This document shows positions 1 through 8,396 of a DNA stretch of 64,000 bases, one piece after another; the first letter of the stretch is position 1; every line of letters begins with the position of its first letter. The translations under genes were made by a program, and so were the position numbers. The stretch spans positions 62,001 to 126,000 of the forward strand of contig NZ_CP022355.1 of NCBI RefSeq assembly GCF_002216855.1, read 5' to 3'. The stretch is from Paraphotobacterium marinum (lineage in GTDB: Bacteria; Pseudomonadota; Gammaproteobacteria; Enterobacterales; Vibrionaceae). The notes below the pieces were generated by a model. The model saw only the letters and a list, made by a program, of their open reading frames with translations. It had not been told where the DNA came from and did not search any database.

Positions 1-2
1 TT

Positions 3-203
3 TATAAATTTAAGAGAATCAAAATAAAGCAACAAAATAAAAATGAAATAACTATAAAACAAGTTGGCAATCCAAACATTGAGTTTCTTCTTTCATTTGT
101 AAAAATAAATAAGCTATATGTGCTTAATAGTCTAAGTTATAAATATAAATTATTAACTTTCAACGTTTCAAGGGAAAGTGTTAAAAATATTTGTAATCAA
201 TAA
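3..203 (+). CDS. C-terminal fragment of an unidentified protein
   Basis: An open frame enters from the left edge and runs 66 codons to a TAA. In DNA this AT-rich, such a length without a stop is unlikely by chance. The visible part is Lys/Asn/Ile-rich with no motif I recognise and ends in NICNQ. It converges on pgsA and the two stop regions overlap by 7 bases. The product cannot be named from this fragment. Confidence 0.5.
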   Translation, partial: YKFKRIKIKQQNKNEITIKQVGNPNIEFLLSFVKINKLYVLNSLSYKYKLLTFNVSRESVKNICNQ

Positions 204-760
204 TCATGATGTTCAGGATCCATTAAATCTTTTTTTGCAGCTCTTAAATATTGGAACATAGACCAATAAGTTAAAATCATGGCAAAATAAAATGTAACAT
301 AGCCAAATATAGTTACATATAAGTTAGGGTGCCACAGTAAAAAAGTTAAAGATACCATCTGCAACGAAGTTTTAAGTTTTCCTGCCCATGACACAGCAAC
401 ATTTGATCTTTTCCCGATATCTGCCATCCATTCTCTTAAGGCAGATATGATTATTTCTCGACCAATCATAGTTAAAGCAGGAATGGTTATCCACAAAGTA
501 TGATAATGATCAATGATAAGAACAAGAGCTGAAACAACTACTAATTTATCAGCAACAGGATCAATGAAAGCCCCAAACTTAGTTATTTGTTTTAATTTTC
601 TAGCAAGAAAACCATCAAACCAGTCCGTTAAACTCGCTATAATAAATAAAATAGTCGTAATTAATGCACTATTTTGGATTGGTAGATAAAATGCTACAAC
701 AATAAAAGGTATCAAAGCAAGTCTGAGAAAACTTAAAATATTAGGAATCGAAAATTTCAT
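197..760 (-). CDS. pgsA: CDP-diacylglycerol--glycerol-3-phosphate 3-phosphatidyltransferase
   Basis: PgsA makes phosphatidylglycerophosphate from CDP-diacylglycerol and glycerol 3-phosphate, the committed step to phosphatidylglycerol and cardiolipin, in the inner membrane. The 187-residue protein is of usual length and has several hydrophobic segments. The CDP-alcohol phosphatidyltransferase signature is visible near residues 45-70 (SLTDWFDGFLARKLKQITKFG, with D-x3-D further on in IDPVADK). It starts 10 bases after the uvrC stop, as in the E. coli uvrY-uvrC-pgsA operon, so it is probably cotranscribed with uvrC. Confidence 0.96.
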   Translation of the reverse strand: MKFSIPNILSFLRLALIPFIVVAFYLPIQNSALITTILFIIASLTDWFDGFLARKLKQITKFGAFIDPVADKLVVVSALVLIIDHYHTLWITIPALTMIGREIIISALREWMADIGKRSNVAVSWAGKLKTSLQMVSLTFLLWHPNLYVTIFGYVTFYFAMILTYWSMFQYLRAAKKDLMDPEHHDY

Positions 761-770
761 ATTAAATCTT

Positions 771-2624
771 TTATTTTTCAGGTTTTAAATAATCATAAAT
801 CAGTTTTGCAAGCTTGGAGCTAATCCCAGGAACCTGATTTAAATCAGCTAAAGTTGCTTTCTTTAATTCTTGCAAACCACCAATATACTGCAACAAATGT
901 ATTTTTCTTTTTACTCCAATACCAGGTATATCATCAAGAATGCTTTTACTAATATCTTTTTGCCTCTTTTTTCTGTGATTCTTCAAAGCAAAACGATGAC
1001 TCTCATCTCTGATAAATTGAATTAAGTGAAGCGCATCAGAATCATCCGGTAATGAAATATCTGGTCGATCAGTAAATTTTAAAGTTTCAAGACCATCTTT
1101 TCTTGAGATATCTTTAGCTACCCCAATAAATAAAATATTTTGATAAATATCCAAATTAATTTCATTAAATGCGCCAAGAACTGAGTTTAATTGTCCTCTT
1201 CCACCATCAATTAATATAATATCAGGAATTTTATCTTTAGTTAATTTTTTATTAAATCTTTTAAAAATTAACTGTCGCATAGCTGCATAATCATCACCTG
1301 GCGTAATATTATCTATATTATAGCTTCTATATTCTTTTTTTAATGGTCCATCTTCTCCAAAAACGACAGAGGAAGCAACCGTATGCTTACCTTGTAAATG
1401 ACTAATATCATAACACTCAATTCTAAAAATTTTTTCACATTCTAAAAAACTTTTAAAGGCTACAAAGTTTCTCTCATAAAAACCAATACTTTTTGTCTTG
1501 TTTTTAATAGCGTTTAATATATTTAATCGAGTAAATTTAACTAACTTACTTTCTTCTTTTGAAAAAATCCTCTTAATAGTTAAGTTTTTTCTATCAGTTA
1601 GTAACAGAAGATTTGATTTTATTTCATTTATTTCAGGGGATGATAAATTACTATCTAATAAAATAGTTGAGGGAATCTCTTTAACTTCTGCCCTATTCGT
1701 ATAAAATTGATTTATAAAACTTGATATAATTTCAAATTCATTTTCTTTTTTTGGCACATAAGGAAAATAACTTTGTGTTCCCATAACTTTGTTGTCACGA
1801 TAAAATAGGATTTGAAAACATGTTATATTTTTTGATTGCTCCATAACAAAAACGTCAACGGAACTTGCTTTATAATTAGTATTAATTACAATTTGTTCTG
1901 CTTGTAATTTATGAATATTTTGAATCTGATCTCTACATTTAGCCGCCTTTTCAAATTCCATTTGCTCACTATAAGCATTCATTTTGGTAACAATTTTATT
2001 TAAAAGATCCGTTCTATTACCTTTTAAAAAAATCTTAGTTAAATTAATAGATTCAATATAATCTTTATCGGAGATATATCCCTTAACACATGGTGCGCTG
2101 CACTTATCAACTTGATATTTTAAGCAGGGCCTTTTTCTGTTACTAAAAAAATTATTGGAACATAACCTAACTTTAAAAATATCTTGAATAAGGTTAATAT
2201 TTTCTCTAACAGCATAGACATTTGGGTACGGACCAAAATACTCTCCTTTTGGAAACTTTTGGTTTCTTTGAATACTAATTCTAGGGTATGTGTCATTACT
2301 GATATATATGTACGGATAAGATTTATCATCTCTTAATAGCACATTAAACTTTGGTAAATATTTTTTGATTAAGTTTTGCTCTAACAACAACGCTTCAACT
2401 TCAGATGATGTAACTGTAACATCAATTTTATTAATCTGACTAACTAAGACTTCAGTTTTGGAGCTTGTTTGTTTTTTTCTAAAGTAACTTGATAATCTAT
2501 TTTTTAGATTTTTTGCTTTACCCACATAAATTACTTCTTCTCGGGTATTATACATAATATAAACACCACAAGAAGATGTGATATTTTTCAGAAATTGACT
2601 GAAATTAAATCTTATAACTGACAT
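771..2624 (-). CDS. uvrC: UvrABC system protein C (excinuclease subunit)
   Basis: UvrC makes both incisions in nucleotide excision repair after UvrB has verified the lesion. The 617-residue protein shows an N-terminal GIY-YIG nuclease (GVYIMYNTREEVIYVGKAKN, about residues 20-40), a UVR domain for UvrB contact (EQMEFEKAAKCRDQI, about 215-230), a central RNase H-like endonuclease domain (ECYDISHLQGKHTVAS; ILIDGGRGQL) and a C-terminal helix-hairpin-helix region (IPGIGVKRK, VPGISSKLA). Its ATG overlaps the uvrY stop by one base (TAATG), implying coupled translation. Its partner uvrB lies at 61.3-63.2 kb. Confidence 0.97.
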   Translation of the reverse strand: MSVIRFNFSQFLKNITSSCGVYIMYNTREEVIYVGKAKNLKNRLSSYFRKKQTSSKTEVLVSQINKIDVTVTSSEVEALLLEQNLIKKYLPKFNVLLRDDKSYPYIYISNDTYPRISIQRNQKFPKGEYFGPYPNVYAVRENINLIQDIFKVRLCSNNFFSNRKRPCLKYQVDKCSAPCVKGYISDKDYIESINLTKIFLKGNRTDLLNKIVTKMNAYSEQMEFEKAAKCRDQIQNIHKLQAEQIVINTNYKASSVDVFVMEQSKNITCFQILFYRDNKVMGTQSYFPYVPKKENEFEIISSFINQFYTNRAEVKEIPSTILLDSNLSSPEINEIKSNLLLLTDRKNLTIKRIFSKEESKLVKFTRLNILNAIKNKTKSIGFYERNFVAFKSFLECEKIFRIECYDISHLQGKHTVASSVVFGEDGPLKKEYRSYNIDNITPGDDYAAMRQLIFKRFNKKLTKDKIPDIILIDGGRGQLNSVLGAFNEINLDIYQNILFIGVAKDISRKDGLETLKFTDRPDISLPDDSDALHLIQFIRDESHRFALKNHRKKRQKDISKSILDDIPGIGVKRKIHLLQYIGGLQELKKATLADLNQVPGISSKLAKLIYDYLKPEK

Positions 2625-3268
2625 TACAAAGTTTCAGTATCTAACATCCCGTATCTTATCGCTAAATGTGTCAACTCAACATCTCCACTTATTTCCAGTT
2701 TACTAAAAAGTCGATATCTGTAACTATTAACTGTCTTAGGACTTAGGTGTAATTGCTCAGAAATTTGAGTTACCTTTTCTCCTTTAGTAATCATCATCAT
2801 AATTTGTAACTCACGTTCTGATAGCGACTTAAAAGGATTTTCAGCATTCGATGATATTTGACTTAAAGCCATTTGTTGCGCTATTTCTGGTGATATATAT
2901 CTTTGTCCAGAATAGACAATTCGTATAGCATTTATCATTTCATCAGGTCCCGCGGATTTTGTAATATAACCATCACCACCCGCTTCCATTACTTTTGAAG
3001 GAAAGGGATTCTCCGTTTGGATAGTCACCACAATAATTCTATTTTCGGGATATAACTTTTTAATTTTTCTTGTAGCTTCTATTCCACCAATTCCTGGCAT
3101 ATTCATGTCCATTAAGATTATATCTGCATGATTTGACCGACACCATTTAATAGCTTCTTCGCCACTGTTTGTTTCTCCAATAACACTTATGCCACGGACG
3201 CTTTCTAAAATGCGTCTTATCCCTGTGCGAACCAGTTCATGATCATCGACAAGAAATACATTTATCAA
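2624..3268 (-). CDS. uvrY: Response regulator of the UvrY/GacA family
   Basis: A NarL/FixJ-type response regulator of about 214 residues, very close to E. coli UvrY, which is phosphorylated by BarA and activates Csr small RNAs. The receiver domain is at the N-terminus (phospho-acceptor Asp54 in LMDMNMPGIGG, acidic pair DD in LVDDHELVR), and the C-terminal LuxR-type HTH includes LSERELQIMMMITKGEKV and LSPKTVNSYRY. I place the start at a TTG at 3268 because family proteins begin at this INVFLVDDH and a GGAG lies just upstream; an in-frame start at 3304 would add 12 unrelated residues. First gene of the uvrY-uvrC-pgsA operon. Its sensor kinase is not in the window. Confidence 0.93.
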   Translation of the reverse strand: MINVFLVDDHELVRTGIRRILESVRGISVIGETNSGEEAIKWCRSNHADIILMDMNMPGIGGIEATRKIKKLYPENRIIVVTIQTENPFPSKVMEAGGDGYITKSAGPDEMINAIRIVYSGQRYISPEIAQQMALSQISSNAENPFKSLSERELQIMMMITKGEKVTQISEQLHLSPKTVNSYRYRLFSKLEISGDVELTHLAIRYGMLDTETL

Positions 3269-3538
3269 GGTAGGTACTCCTCTGATTTTGGTTACACAAA
3301 TCAATATTAATTAATGCTACCCAAATAAAAGATTGCTAAAATATCACATCATAAAATGTATTTAAAAATAAAAGTTGGTTGTTGTAATTTTTAGTATCTA
3401 TTAACAAAATAACATAATTTATATTAAAAAAAAATTTATTATCAAAATATCATATTGAAAATCAATAAATTAAATTGATAATTTCATAATTATAACATAA
3501 TAATAATAAATTTTTATGACAAAAGACCGGTTTTTAAG

Positions 3539-3555
3539 GTGCCGAATAACGGCAC
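3539..3555 (-). terminator. Hairpin downstream of the ABC importer operon
   Basis: A perfect 6-bp GC-rich stem (GTGCCG / CGGCAC) with a 5-base loop lies 9 bases past the stop of the ABC ATPase gene. It is the only GC-rich element in this very AT-rich gap. On the transcribed (minus) strand it is followed by CTTAAAAACC and not a U-tract, so it may be a poor terminator or an mRNA 3'-end stabilising hairpin. The rest of the gap up to uvrY (to 3268) shows nothing else. Confidence 0.4.
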
Positions 3556-3564
3556 GCATAAATA

Positions 3565-4362
3565 TTAATCCATTAAATCTTCAATAATTGAGTTTTTAAT
3601 GGCTTTCAATTCTGGAGTATCAATATTTCTTGGGTGAGACGCTGTTACAGAAATCTCAGACTTAATTCTTCCAGGACCTGGTTCCATTACAATAATTCTA
3701 TCTGCCATTAAAACAGCTTCTTCTACATTATGTGTGACCATTACGATGCCTTTAGTTTTAATATTGTTTGTAAACCAAAGTTCCATAATGTCGCGACGTA
3801 ATTTATCCGCAGTAAATATATCTAGAGAAGAGAATGGTTCATCCATAAGTAATAACTCAGGCTCAACAACTAAAGCTCTAGCAAGGCCAACTCTCTGCTT
3901 CATACCGCCGGAAAGTTCTTTAGGGTATGCATCTTCATAACCTTCTAATCCAATCATTTGAATTGCTTCTTCAGCTTTCTTTCTACGTTGTAAAATTGGT
4001 ACACCTTGTGCTTCCAAACCAAAGGCAACATTATCTCGAACAGTTAACCAAGGTAACAGTGCAAATGTTTGAAATACCATAGATACCTCTTCATTTGGCC
4101 CACTTAAAGAAGAAGAGTTCTGAAGAACTGTACCTAACGTTGGTTGAATTAAACCTGCAATTATTCTAAGTAAAGTTGATTTACCAGTTCCTGAACGACC
4201 TAAAATCGCTACTACTTCTCCTTCATAAAGGGAAAGGTTAATATCACTCAGTACCGTTTGGTCGTCGTTTTCTTTATGATGAGCAAAAGAATGAGTAATA
4301 TTTTCTAATTCAGTCATAGGAATTTCTTTTTGTTGTTGTTTTCTTAAATTTGTCATAGTCAT
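3565..4362 (-). CDS. ABC transporter ATP-binding protein, NitT/TauT (nitrate/sulfonate/bicarbonate) type
   Basis: The ATPase of an importer of the nitrate/sulfonate/taurine class, peripheral on the inner membrane. It has Walker A ([17 protein letters not shown]), the Q-loop ([23 protein letters not shown]), the ABC signature ([15 protein letters not shown]) and Walker B ([12 protein letters not shown]). At about 265 residues it lacks the extra C-terminal AAA-associated domain of some relatives. I prefer the ATG at 4362, with a GAGG about 8 bases upstream, over a TTG at 4380. The permease gene ends 18 bases before, so the two form an operon. The substrate cannot be read from sequence and no binding-protein gene is adjacent. 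Confidence 0.88.
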   Translation of the reverse strand: MTMTNLRKQQQKEIPMTELENITHSFAHHKENDDQTVLSDINLSLYEGEVVAILGRSGTGKSTLLRIIAGLIQPTLGTVLQNSSSLSGPNEEVSMVFQTFALLPWLTVRDNVAFGLEAQGVPILQRRKKAEEAIQMIGLEGYEDAYPKELSGGMKQRVGLARALVVEPELLLMDEPFSSLDIFTADKLRRDIMELWFTNNIKTKGIVMVTHNVEEAVLMADRIIVMEPGPGRIKSEISVTASHPRNIDTPELKAIKNSIIEDLMD

Positions 4363-4380
4363 TATTATATCCTCACTCAA

Positions 4381-6120
4381 TTAATTAAAGTTAAAACGAC
4401 GCTCTGATAATCTGTACAGAGGAGTCCAAACAAACACAATACATAAAAATACTAGGAAACACATTGCCAATACACCTAACGCTGCAGGACCAGTAGCATT
4501 TGGATCTCCTGTTGTTACATTAACATACTCACCTAAACCAGTGACTGAAATTTCTTTTTTACCATAAGTTAAAAATTCAGCTGCTATATCAGAGTTCCAT
4601 GCCCCACCAGCAGCACTTACAATTCCACAAACAATATAAGGGAAAATAGCTGGTATCATAAATCTCTTCCACCAAGTCCAACCTTTTAGTTTAAATAAAA
4701 CAGCAAGCTCTCTCATTTCTTGAGGTAAAGCCTGAACTCCAGCGATTACATTAAATAAAACATACCATGCAGTTCCAACCCAAATTAAAGGAATTGTCCA
4801 AAGGTTAAGAGATTGATGGTGAACGATAATCATAATTGTGATTATTGGAAAATAGATATCTGGTGGCAAAGCTGCACCAATTTGAATAATAGGCTGACAA
4901 ATTCTAGTAGCTTTTTCATTCAAACCAATGATTACTCCAAGTGGAACACACATAACAATACTTATTAACATTGCAATTGTTACACGTAATGTAGTATAGC
5001 CCATAAGTGGGAGCATATGACTAGCCTCTTTCCAAGGTAAGAAACCATACAAAGCTATCCCTGCTTTAATTAATAAATAAGCAAACCCAACATAGTATAA
5101 TGCAACACATGTTTTTTGAACTGGTACTGGTATTTTATAAATCATTCCAAATGATCTTGGTAAGAATCTTTTAGGCCCGTTTACAAATAAGTCTCCAAGA
5201 TATTTTAGAGGTCTTGCAACATAAGTTTGTAAGAAAGTTGCCTGAGTTAATACATTAAAAAACCAAGATGTATTGTGGATACTTCTTGCTGTATTTTCCA
5301 TTTTATATTTTTCAGCCCAACGAACTAATGGTCTAAAAAAGAGTTGATCAAATAAAATGATGTTTAAAATGATAGCTACTGTACCTAATACAATTTGGGT
5401 GTTATTTGCATTATCTAAGCCTTGTTGAATATATGAACCTACACCTGGTAAAACAGCTTGTTTACCTAAAGCTAATGGAATAATTTCAGAGCCTAAAATT
5501 GCAAACCATGCAGCAGATTGTGAAACCATTGTATTCCAAAGTAGTCCTGGAACTGAAAAAGGGATTTCTAGCTTCCATAACTTCTGCCAAGGTGATAGTT
5601 GGAACATTCTAGCAGCTTCATCAACTTCTTTTGGAACAATCACCATCGTTTGATAAACCGTTAGTGCCATATTCCAAGCTTGTCCAGTGAAAACTCCAAA
5701 AATAGCAACTGCCTCAAGTCCCATAACGTTACCAGGATACATTGACATTAAAACAAGGGTTGAAAATGTCATAAAACCCAAAAGGGGAACAGATTCCATA
5801 AAGTTAATGAATGGTAATATAAATCGTGATAAATGTTTGTTTTTTGCAGCTGCAACCCCAAATACTATAGCAAAAACAAACGAAAAGAACATACCAATAA
5901 CCAATCTCATTGTTGTTCTTAAGCTATCATAAGCTAAATCTTTTAAGCTGGCATTTCCTCCCATATCATCATGAGTAAAAGGAACATGCATACCAGTCCA
6001 TCCTTTGACATATAAAACTGCGGCAATAGCAAATATAATTAATGCTATTAAATCTCTATTATTAAAATTTTTTTTTCTTGAGAAAGAATTATTATTATAA
6101 CGTCTTTGTGTAGAGGACAT
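4381..6120 (-). CDS. Fused double-domain ABC transporter permease, NitT/TauT type
   Basis: A 579-residue inner-membrane permease carrying two BPD_transp_1 (MetI-like) domains in one chain, about residues 60-270 and 375-575, separated by a linker near 285-345. Each domain has an EAA-type loop that docks the ATPase: EVDEAARMFQLSPWQKLWKLEIPFSVPGL in the first half and EMRELAVLFKLKGWTWWKRFMIPAIFPYI in the second. The start has a good ribosome site (GGAG 9 bases before ATG). With the downstream ATPase it forms a complete membrane core without a visible substrate-binding protein. Upstream lie the tandem microprotein genes and an FNR-type site that may control it. Confidence 0.88.
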   Translation of the reverse strand: MSSTQRRYNNNSFSRKKNFNNRDLIALIIFAIAAVLYVKGWTGMHVPFTHDDMGGNASLKDLAYDSLRTTMRLVIGMFFSFVFAIVFGVAAAKNKHLSRFILPFINFMESVPLLGFMTFSTLVLMSMYPGNVMGLEAVAIFGVFTGQAWNMALTVYQTMVIVPKEVDEAARMFQLSPWQKLWKLEIPFSVPGLLWNTMVSQSAAWFAILGSEIIPLALGKQAVLPGVGSYIQQGLDNANNTQIVLGTVAIILNIILFDQLFFRPLVRWAEKYKMENTARSIHNTSWFFNVLTQATFLQTYVARPLKYLGDLFVNGPKRFLPRSFGMIYKIPVPVQKTCVALYYVGFAYLLIKAGIALYGFLPWKEASHMLPLMGYTTLRVTIAMLISIVMCVPLGVIIGLNEKATRICQPIIQIGAALPPDIYFPIITIMIIVHHQSLNLWTIPLIWVGTAWYVLFNVIAGVQALPQEMRELAVLFKLKGWTWWKRFMIPAIFPYIVCGIVSAAGGAWNSDIAAEFLTYGKKEISVTGLGEYVNVTTGDPNATGPAALGVLAMCFLVFLCIVFVWTPLYRLSERRFNFN

Positions 6121-6330
6121 TACTATTTCTCCAATTTTCCTGAATATTAAAACTTAAAATAAAACATTGTTTTATTTTTTGATATTTTTATTGCGTTCGA
6201 AGATTTTAGTAGCTAAAAAACAAACAAAAATAGAATATCTTATCAAATATATAAAATAATATTGATTAAAATAAAAAAGTTCAATTGAATAATTTCAATA
6301 TGAAATTAAACTAAAATGTTTGTTTAATAA

Positions 6331-6393
6331 CTAGTATCGACTTGGAGGTTGTATTGGTGTATAAATTCTTAACATCTGGCCCACCTTTTTCAT
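6331..6393 (-). CDS. 20-residue microprotein, copy 1 (MKKVGQMLRIYTPIQPPSRY)
   Basis: A tiny frame from ATG 6393 to TAG 6331, nearly identical to a second copy 148 bases away. Within the shared 71-bp block the two copies differ at three bases; in this frame two are synonymous third positions in Ile codons and the third is Arg/Lys. On the opposite strand one of them would be a non-conservative Lys/Ile change. That pattern favours this frame as coding. DNA identity ends at the PPS codons, after which the tails diverge. The ribosome site is weak (CCCAAG close to the ATG). I do not recognise the peptide. It lies upstream of the ABC permease on the same strand. Confidence 0.5.
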   Translation of the reverse strand: MKKVGQMLRIYTPIQPPSRY

Positions 6394-6410
6394 TCTTGGG
6401 TTTTGATATT
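6340..6410. repeat. 71-bp direct repeat, copy 1
   Basis: Matches 6488-6558 with 3 mismatches in 71 positions, in the same orientation, 148 bp apart. The block covers the conserved codons of the microprotein plus 17 identical bases upstream of its ATG, so a regulatory or translational element is probably duplicated with the gene. No third copy was seen in the window. Confidence 0.9.
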
Positions 6411-6478
6411 GGGATAATTAGTCATAACTAATCTGCTAAAAATACACTTACTAAAGTAACAAGTGTAAAAAACTTAAA

Positions 6479-6541
6479 TTAGCTTAAACTTGGAGGTTGA
6501 ATTGGTGTATATATTTTTAACATCTGGCCCACCTTTTTCAT
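6479..6541 (-). CDS. 20-residue microprotein, copy 2 (MKKVGQMLKIYTPIQPPSLS)
   Basis: ATG 6541 to TAA 6479, the promoter-proximal copy of the pair. An in-frame stop lies six codons before the ATG, so the frame cannot be part of a longer gene. The core MKKVGQML-K/R-IYTPIQPPS is shared with copy 1 and only the last two residues differ. There is no signal peptide, Cys or membrane segment; the tail is Pro-rich. It sits about 140 bases downstream of a perfect FNR-type site and upstream of the ABC permease. A leader peptide, a secreted or modified peptide precursor, or a regulatory microprotein are all possible; function unknown. Confidence 0.5.
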   Translation of the reverse strand: MKKVGQMLKIYTPIQPPSLS

Positions 6542-6558
6542 TCTTGGGTTTTGATATT
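6488..6558. repeat. 71-bp direct repeat, copy 2
   Basis: Partner of 6340-6410. Identity starts at the codon for the Ser of PPS and continues 17 bases upstream of the ATG, then stops abruptly on both sides. This points to a local tandem duplication with later divergence of the spacer. Confidence 0.9.
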
Positions 6559-6612
6559 AATCTCAAACAATAATTAATATTATTGTCACCTAACAGAAAT
6601 AGGAAAAGTTTT

Positions 6613-6651
6613 TTTAAAATGTGTATCTATTTCTTGAGGACACATTTTAAA
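6613..6651. other. 12-bp inverted repeat near the putative FNR-dependent start
   Basis: Perfect arms TTTAAAATGTGT and ACACATTTTAAA separated by 15 bases. It is placed where transcription driven by the FNR-type site at 6679-6692 would begin or have just begun. No U-tract follows on either strand, so a simple intrinsic terminator is unlikely. It could be an operator or a leader hairpin. Confidence 0.5.
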
Positions 6652-6678
6652 TAAAAAAAAAGAATGTAAACCTTTTTT

Positions 6679-6692
6679 TTGATTTTGATCAA
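6679..6692 (-). promoter_or_regulatory. FNR/ANR-type binding site (TTGAT-N4-ATCAA)
   Basis: A perfect match to the FNR consensus, lying between the tusE stop and the microprotein genes. If it acts as a class II activator site (centre at -41.5) on the minus strand, transcription would start near 6644, with a TATTTA-like -10 at about 6653-6648. This would drive the microproteins and perhaps the ABC importer under low oxygen. No fnr gene is in the window, so this is inference from the motif. Confidence 0.6.
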
Positions 6693-6708
6693 ATTTTTTT
6701 GAATAATA

Positions 6709-7041
6709 CTATAGACATTTGGCAGGTTTTGGTAAACCTGCAATTTTAGTGGCTTGTTTCGCTGGACCTTCAGGGAAAAGTTGGAATAAATAAATACTTT
6801 TTGCTTTATCTTTGCCTAGTTTTTTTTCAATTGCCTTACTAAGCATCCTCATTGCAGGTGACGTTTTATATTCATTATAAAAATTACGTACAAAAAAAAT
6901 GATTTCCCAATGATCTTCTGTTAATGTAATATTTTCTTTTTCAGCAAGTTCTCTTGCTACATTCTCATCCCAGTCAGTCATTGATTTTAAATAACCAAAT
7001 GAGTCTAACAAAATTTCATTGCCTAATTTATTCTTTATCAT
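6709..7041 (-). CDS. tusE: Sulfurtransferase TusE (DsrC family)
   Basis: TusE takes persulfide sulfur from TusBCD and hands it to MnmA for 2-thiolation of the tRNA wobble uridine; mnmA is at 50.3 kb. The 110-residue protein matches E. coli TusE through its end (GPAKQATKIAGLPKP-x-KC), with the active Cys penultimate. The second Cys found 11 positions earlier in dissimilatory DsrC is Thr here, so it is TusE and not a sulfite-reductase partner. I start at ATG 7041; a TTG at 7053 is also open. It follows the 40-residue gene by 21 bases. In E. coli tusE also lies near rlmI and yccT. Confidence 0.94.
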   Translation of the reverse strand: MIKNKLGNEILLDSFGYLKSMTDWDENVARELAEKENITLTEDHWEIIFFVRNFYNEYKTSPAMRMLSKAIEKKLGKDKAKSIYLFQLFPEGPAKQATKIAGLPKPAKCL

Positions 7042-7062
7042 ACTTACCAACAAGCAAAAATC

Positions 7063-7185
7063 TTACTCCATTTCGCATTCATTTATTTGATGAGCCTCAG
7101 TCAAACCTAATTCTTCATGCGCTTCTACTAAGCTCATTCCTAAATGACACTTTAAAATGTCAACAGCAACTGAATATTCTTCCAT
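7063..7185 (-). CDS. 40-residue conserved-looking small protein upstream of tusE
   Basis: The start at ATG 7185 has a strong ribosome site (AAGGAAGG 9 bases upstream), which supports a real gene. An upstream in-frame start at 7248 would add 21 hydrophobic residues without such a site. The product is acidic, begins MEEYSVAVDILKCHLGMSL and contains two Cys (ILKCHL and NECEME). It probably is cotranscribed with tusE 21 bases downstream. I do not recognise the family; a link to sulfur transfer is suggested only by position. Confidence 0.6.
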   Translation of the reverse strand: MEEYSVAVDILKCHLGMSLVEAHEELGLTEAHQINECEME

Positions 7186-7470
7186 ATCCGTATCCTTCCT
7201 TGAATAGTTCAAATAAATTATTTTATTTATAAATAAAAGCAATCTCAATAATGATTAATTTTTTTATCGAAATGAATTTTTAATATATATAAATAAAATA
7301 ATCAAGTCTATTTTTAAAATAATATAATGTTTGTTTTTTTTTATGACATAGATCATCATTTTTAATTTTATAATTATAATTAATAATTTTTTAAAACTTT
7401 TTATTTATAGATATTTTATGATTTTTTTTACATAATATAAAATATTAATTATTGAAAAAAAGGTATCGTA

Positions 7471-8379
7471 ATGAAAAGGGTTTTTCTTTTTTTACTAACA
7501 AATGCTGCAATCGTAATTGTATTGAGTATTGTTTTAAATATTATATATTCAACAACAAATATTCAGCAAGGAAGTTTAAACGGTTTATTAGTTTTAGCTG
7601 CAATTTTTGGTTTTGGAGGCTCTTTTATTTCTCTTCTTCTCTCTAAATGGATGGCTAAAAGATCTGTCGGTGGAAAAGTAATAGACTCTCCATCTAATGA
7701 AACTGAATCTTGGGTTTTTAACACCGTAAAAAATTTATCCGCTAAATCAAACATAAAAATGCCCGAAGTATTAATTTATCCATCAGATGACATGAATGCC
7801 TTTGCTACAGGAGCTAAGAAAAATGATTCTTTAGTTGCAGTTTCAACAGGCCTTTTAACAAGGATGACAAGAAATGAGGCAGAGGCCGTCCTTGCTCATG
7901 AAATAGCCCATGTTAAAAATGGAGATATGGTAACAATGACTTTACTTCAAGGAGTGATAAATACCTTTGTGATCTTTTTATCCAGAATAGTCGCATCACT
8001 TGTATCAAATATCGGTAACAATAATTCTAATAATTCAAGTTCTGGCTCTAATCCTTTTGCTTATTTCGCTACTGTGTTTATTTTTGAATTAATATTTGGC
8101 TTCTTAGCTACACCCTTAGTTATGTGGTTCAGCAGACATAGAGAGTATCATGCTGATGCAGGCTCAGCTGAATTGGTTGGTAAAGAAAACATGATCTCTG
8201 CACTAGAAGCACTCAAAACAAGCCATGAAACAGAGCTAGAGGGAGAATTGACTGCTTTTGGAATTATTGGGAAAAAATCATTATCTGAATTATTTATGTC
8301 TCACCCTCCCTTAGATAAGCGAATAGAGGCATTGAGAAATGGGACTTATACAAATCATCAATCTAAATTAATTTCATAA
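7471..8379 (+). CDS. htpX: Membrane zinc metalloprotease HtpX
   Basis: HtpX is an inner-membrane M48 protease that degrades damaged membrane proteins with FtsH. The 302-residue protein has two N-terminal membrane helices (about 3-27 and 36-55), the zinc site HEIAH ([15 protein letters not shown]), two further helices, and the distal Glu region [15 protein letters not shown]. It ends with the family-typical [13 protein letters not shown]. Ribosome site AAAAGG precedes the ATG. The 285-base gap from the 40-residue gene is extremely AT-rich; the only thing I see is an imperfect CRP/FNR-like dyad (ATGACATAGATCAT) near 7345. Confidence 0.96.
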   Translation: MKRVFLFLLTNAAIVIVLSIVLNIIYSTTNIQQGSLNGLLVLAAIFGFGGSFISLLLSKWMAKRSVGGKVIDSPSNETESWVFNTVKNLSAKSNIKMPEVLIYPSDDMNAFATGAKKNDSLVAVSTGLLTRMTRNEAEAVLAHEIAHVKNGDMVTMTLLQGVINTFVIFLSRIVASLVSNIGNNNSNNSSSGSNPFAYFATVFIFELIFGFLATPLVMWFSRHREYHADAGSAELVGKENMISALEALKTSHETELEGELTAFGIIGKKSLSELFMSHPPLDKRIEALRNGTYTNHQSKLIS

Positions 8380-8396
8380 TAGAGCTTTAAAAACCA

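Noticed and set aside
6357-6431. Plus-strand frame through the 71-bp repeats (GTG start after GGAGG)
   Set aside because: A GGAGG precedes it, but the copy differences include a Lys/Ile change, while the minus frame shows synonymous and conservative changes only.
6709-7053. Dissimilatory DsrC (sulfur oxidation/reduction)
   Set aside because: The second C-terminal Cys is Thr, the end matches TusE, and no dsr genes are near.
7452-7646. 64-codon frame overlapping htpX
   Set aside because: It shadows the start of htpX in another frame and has no family resemblance.
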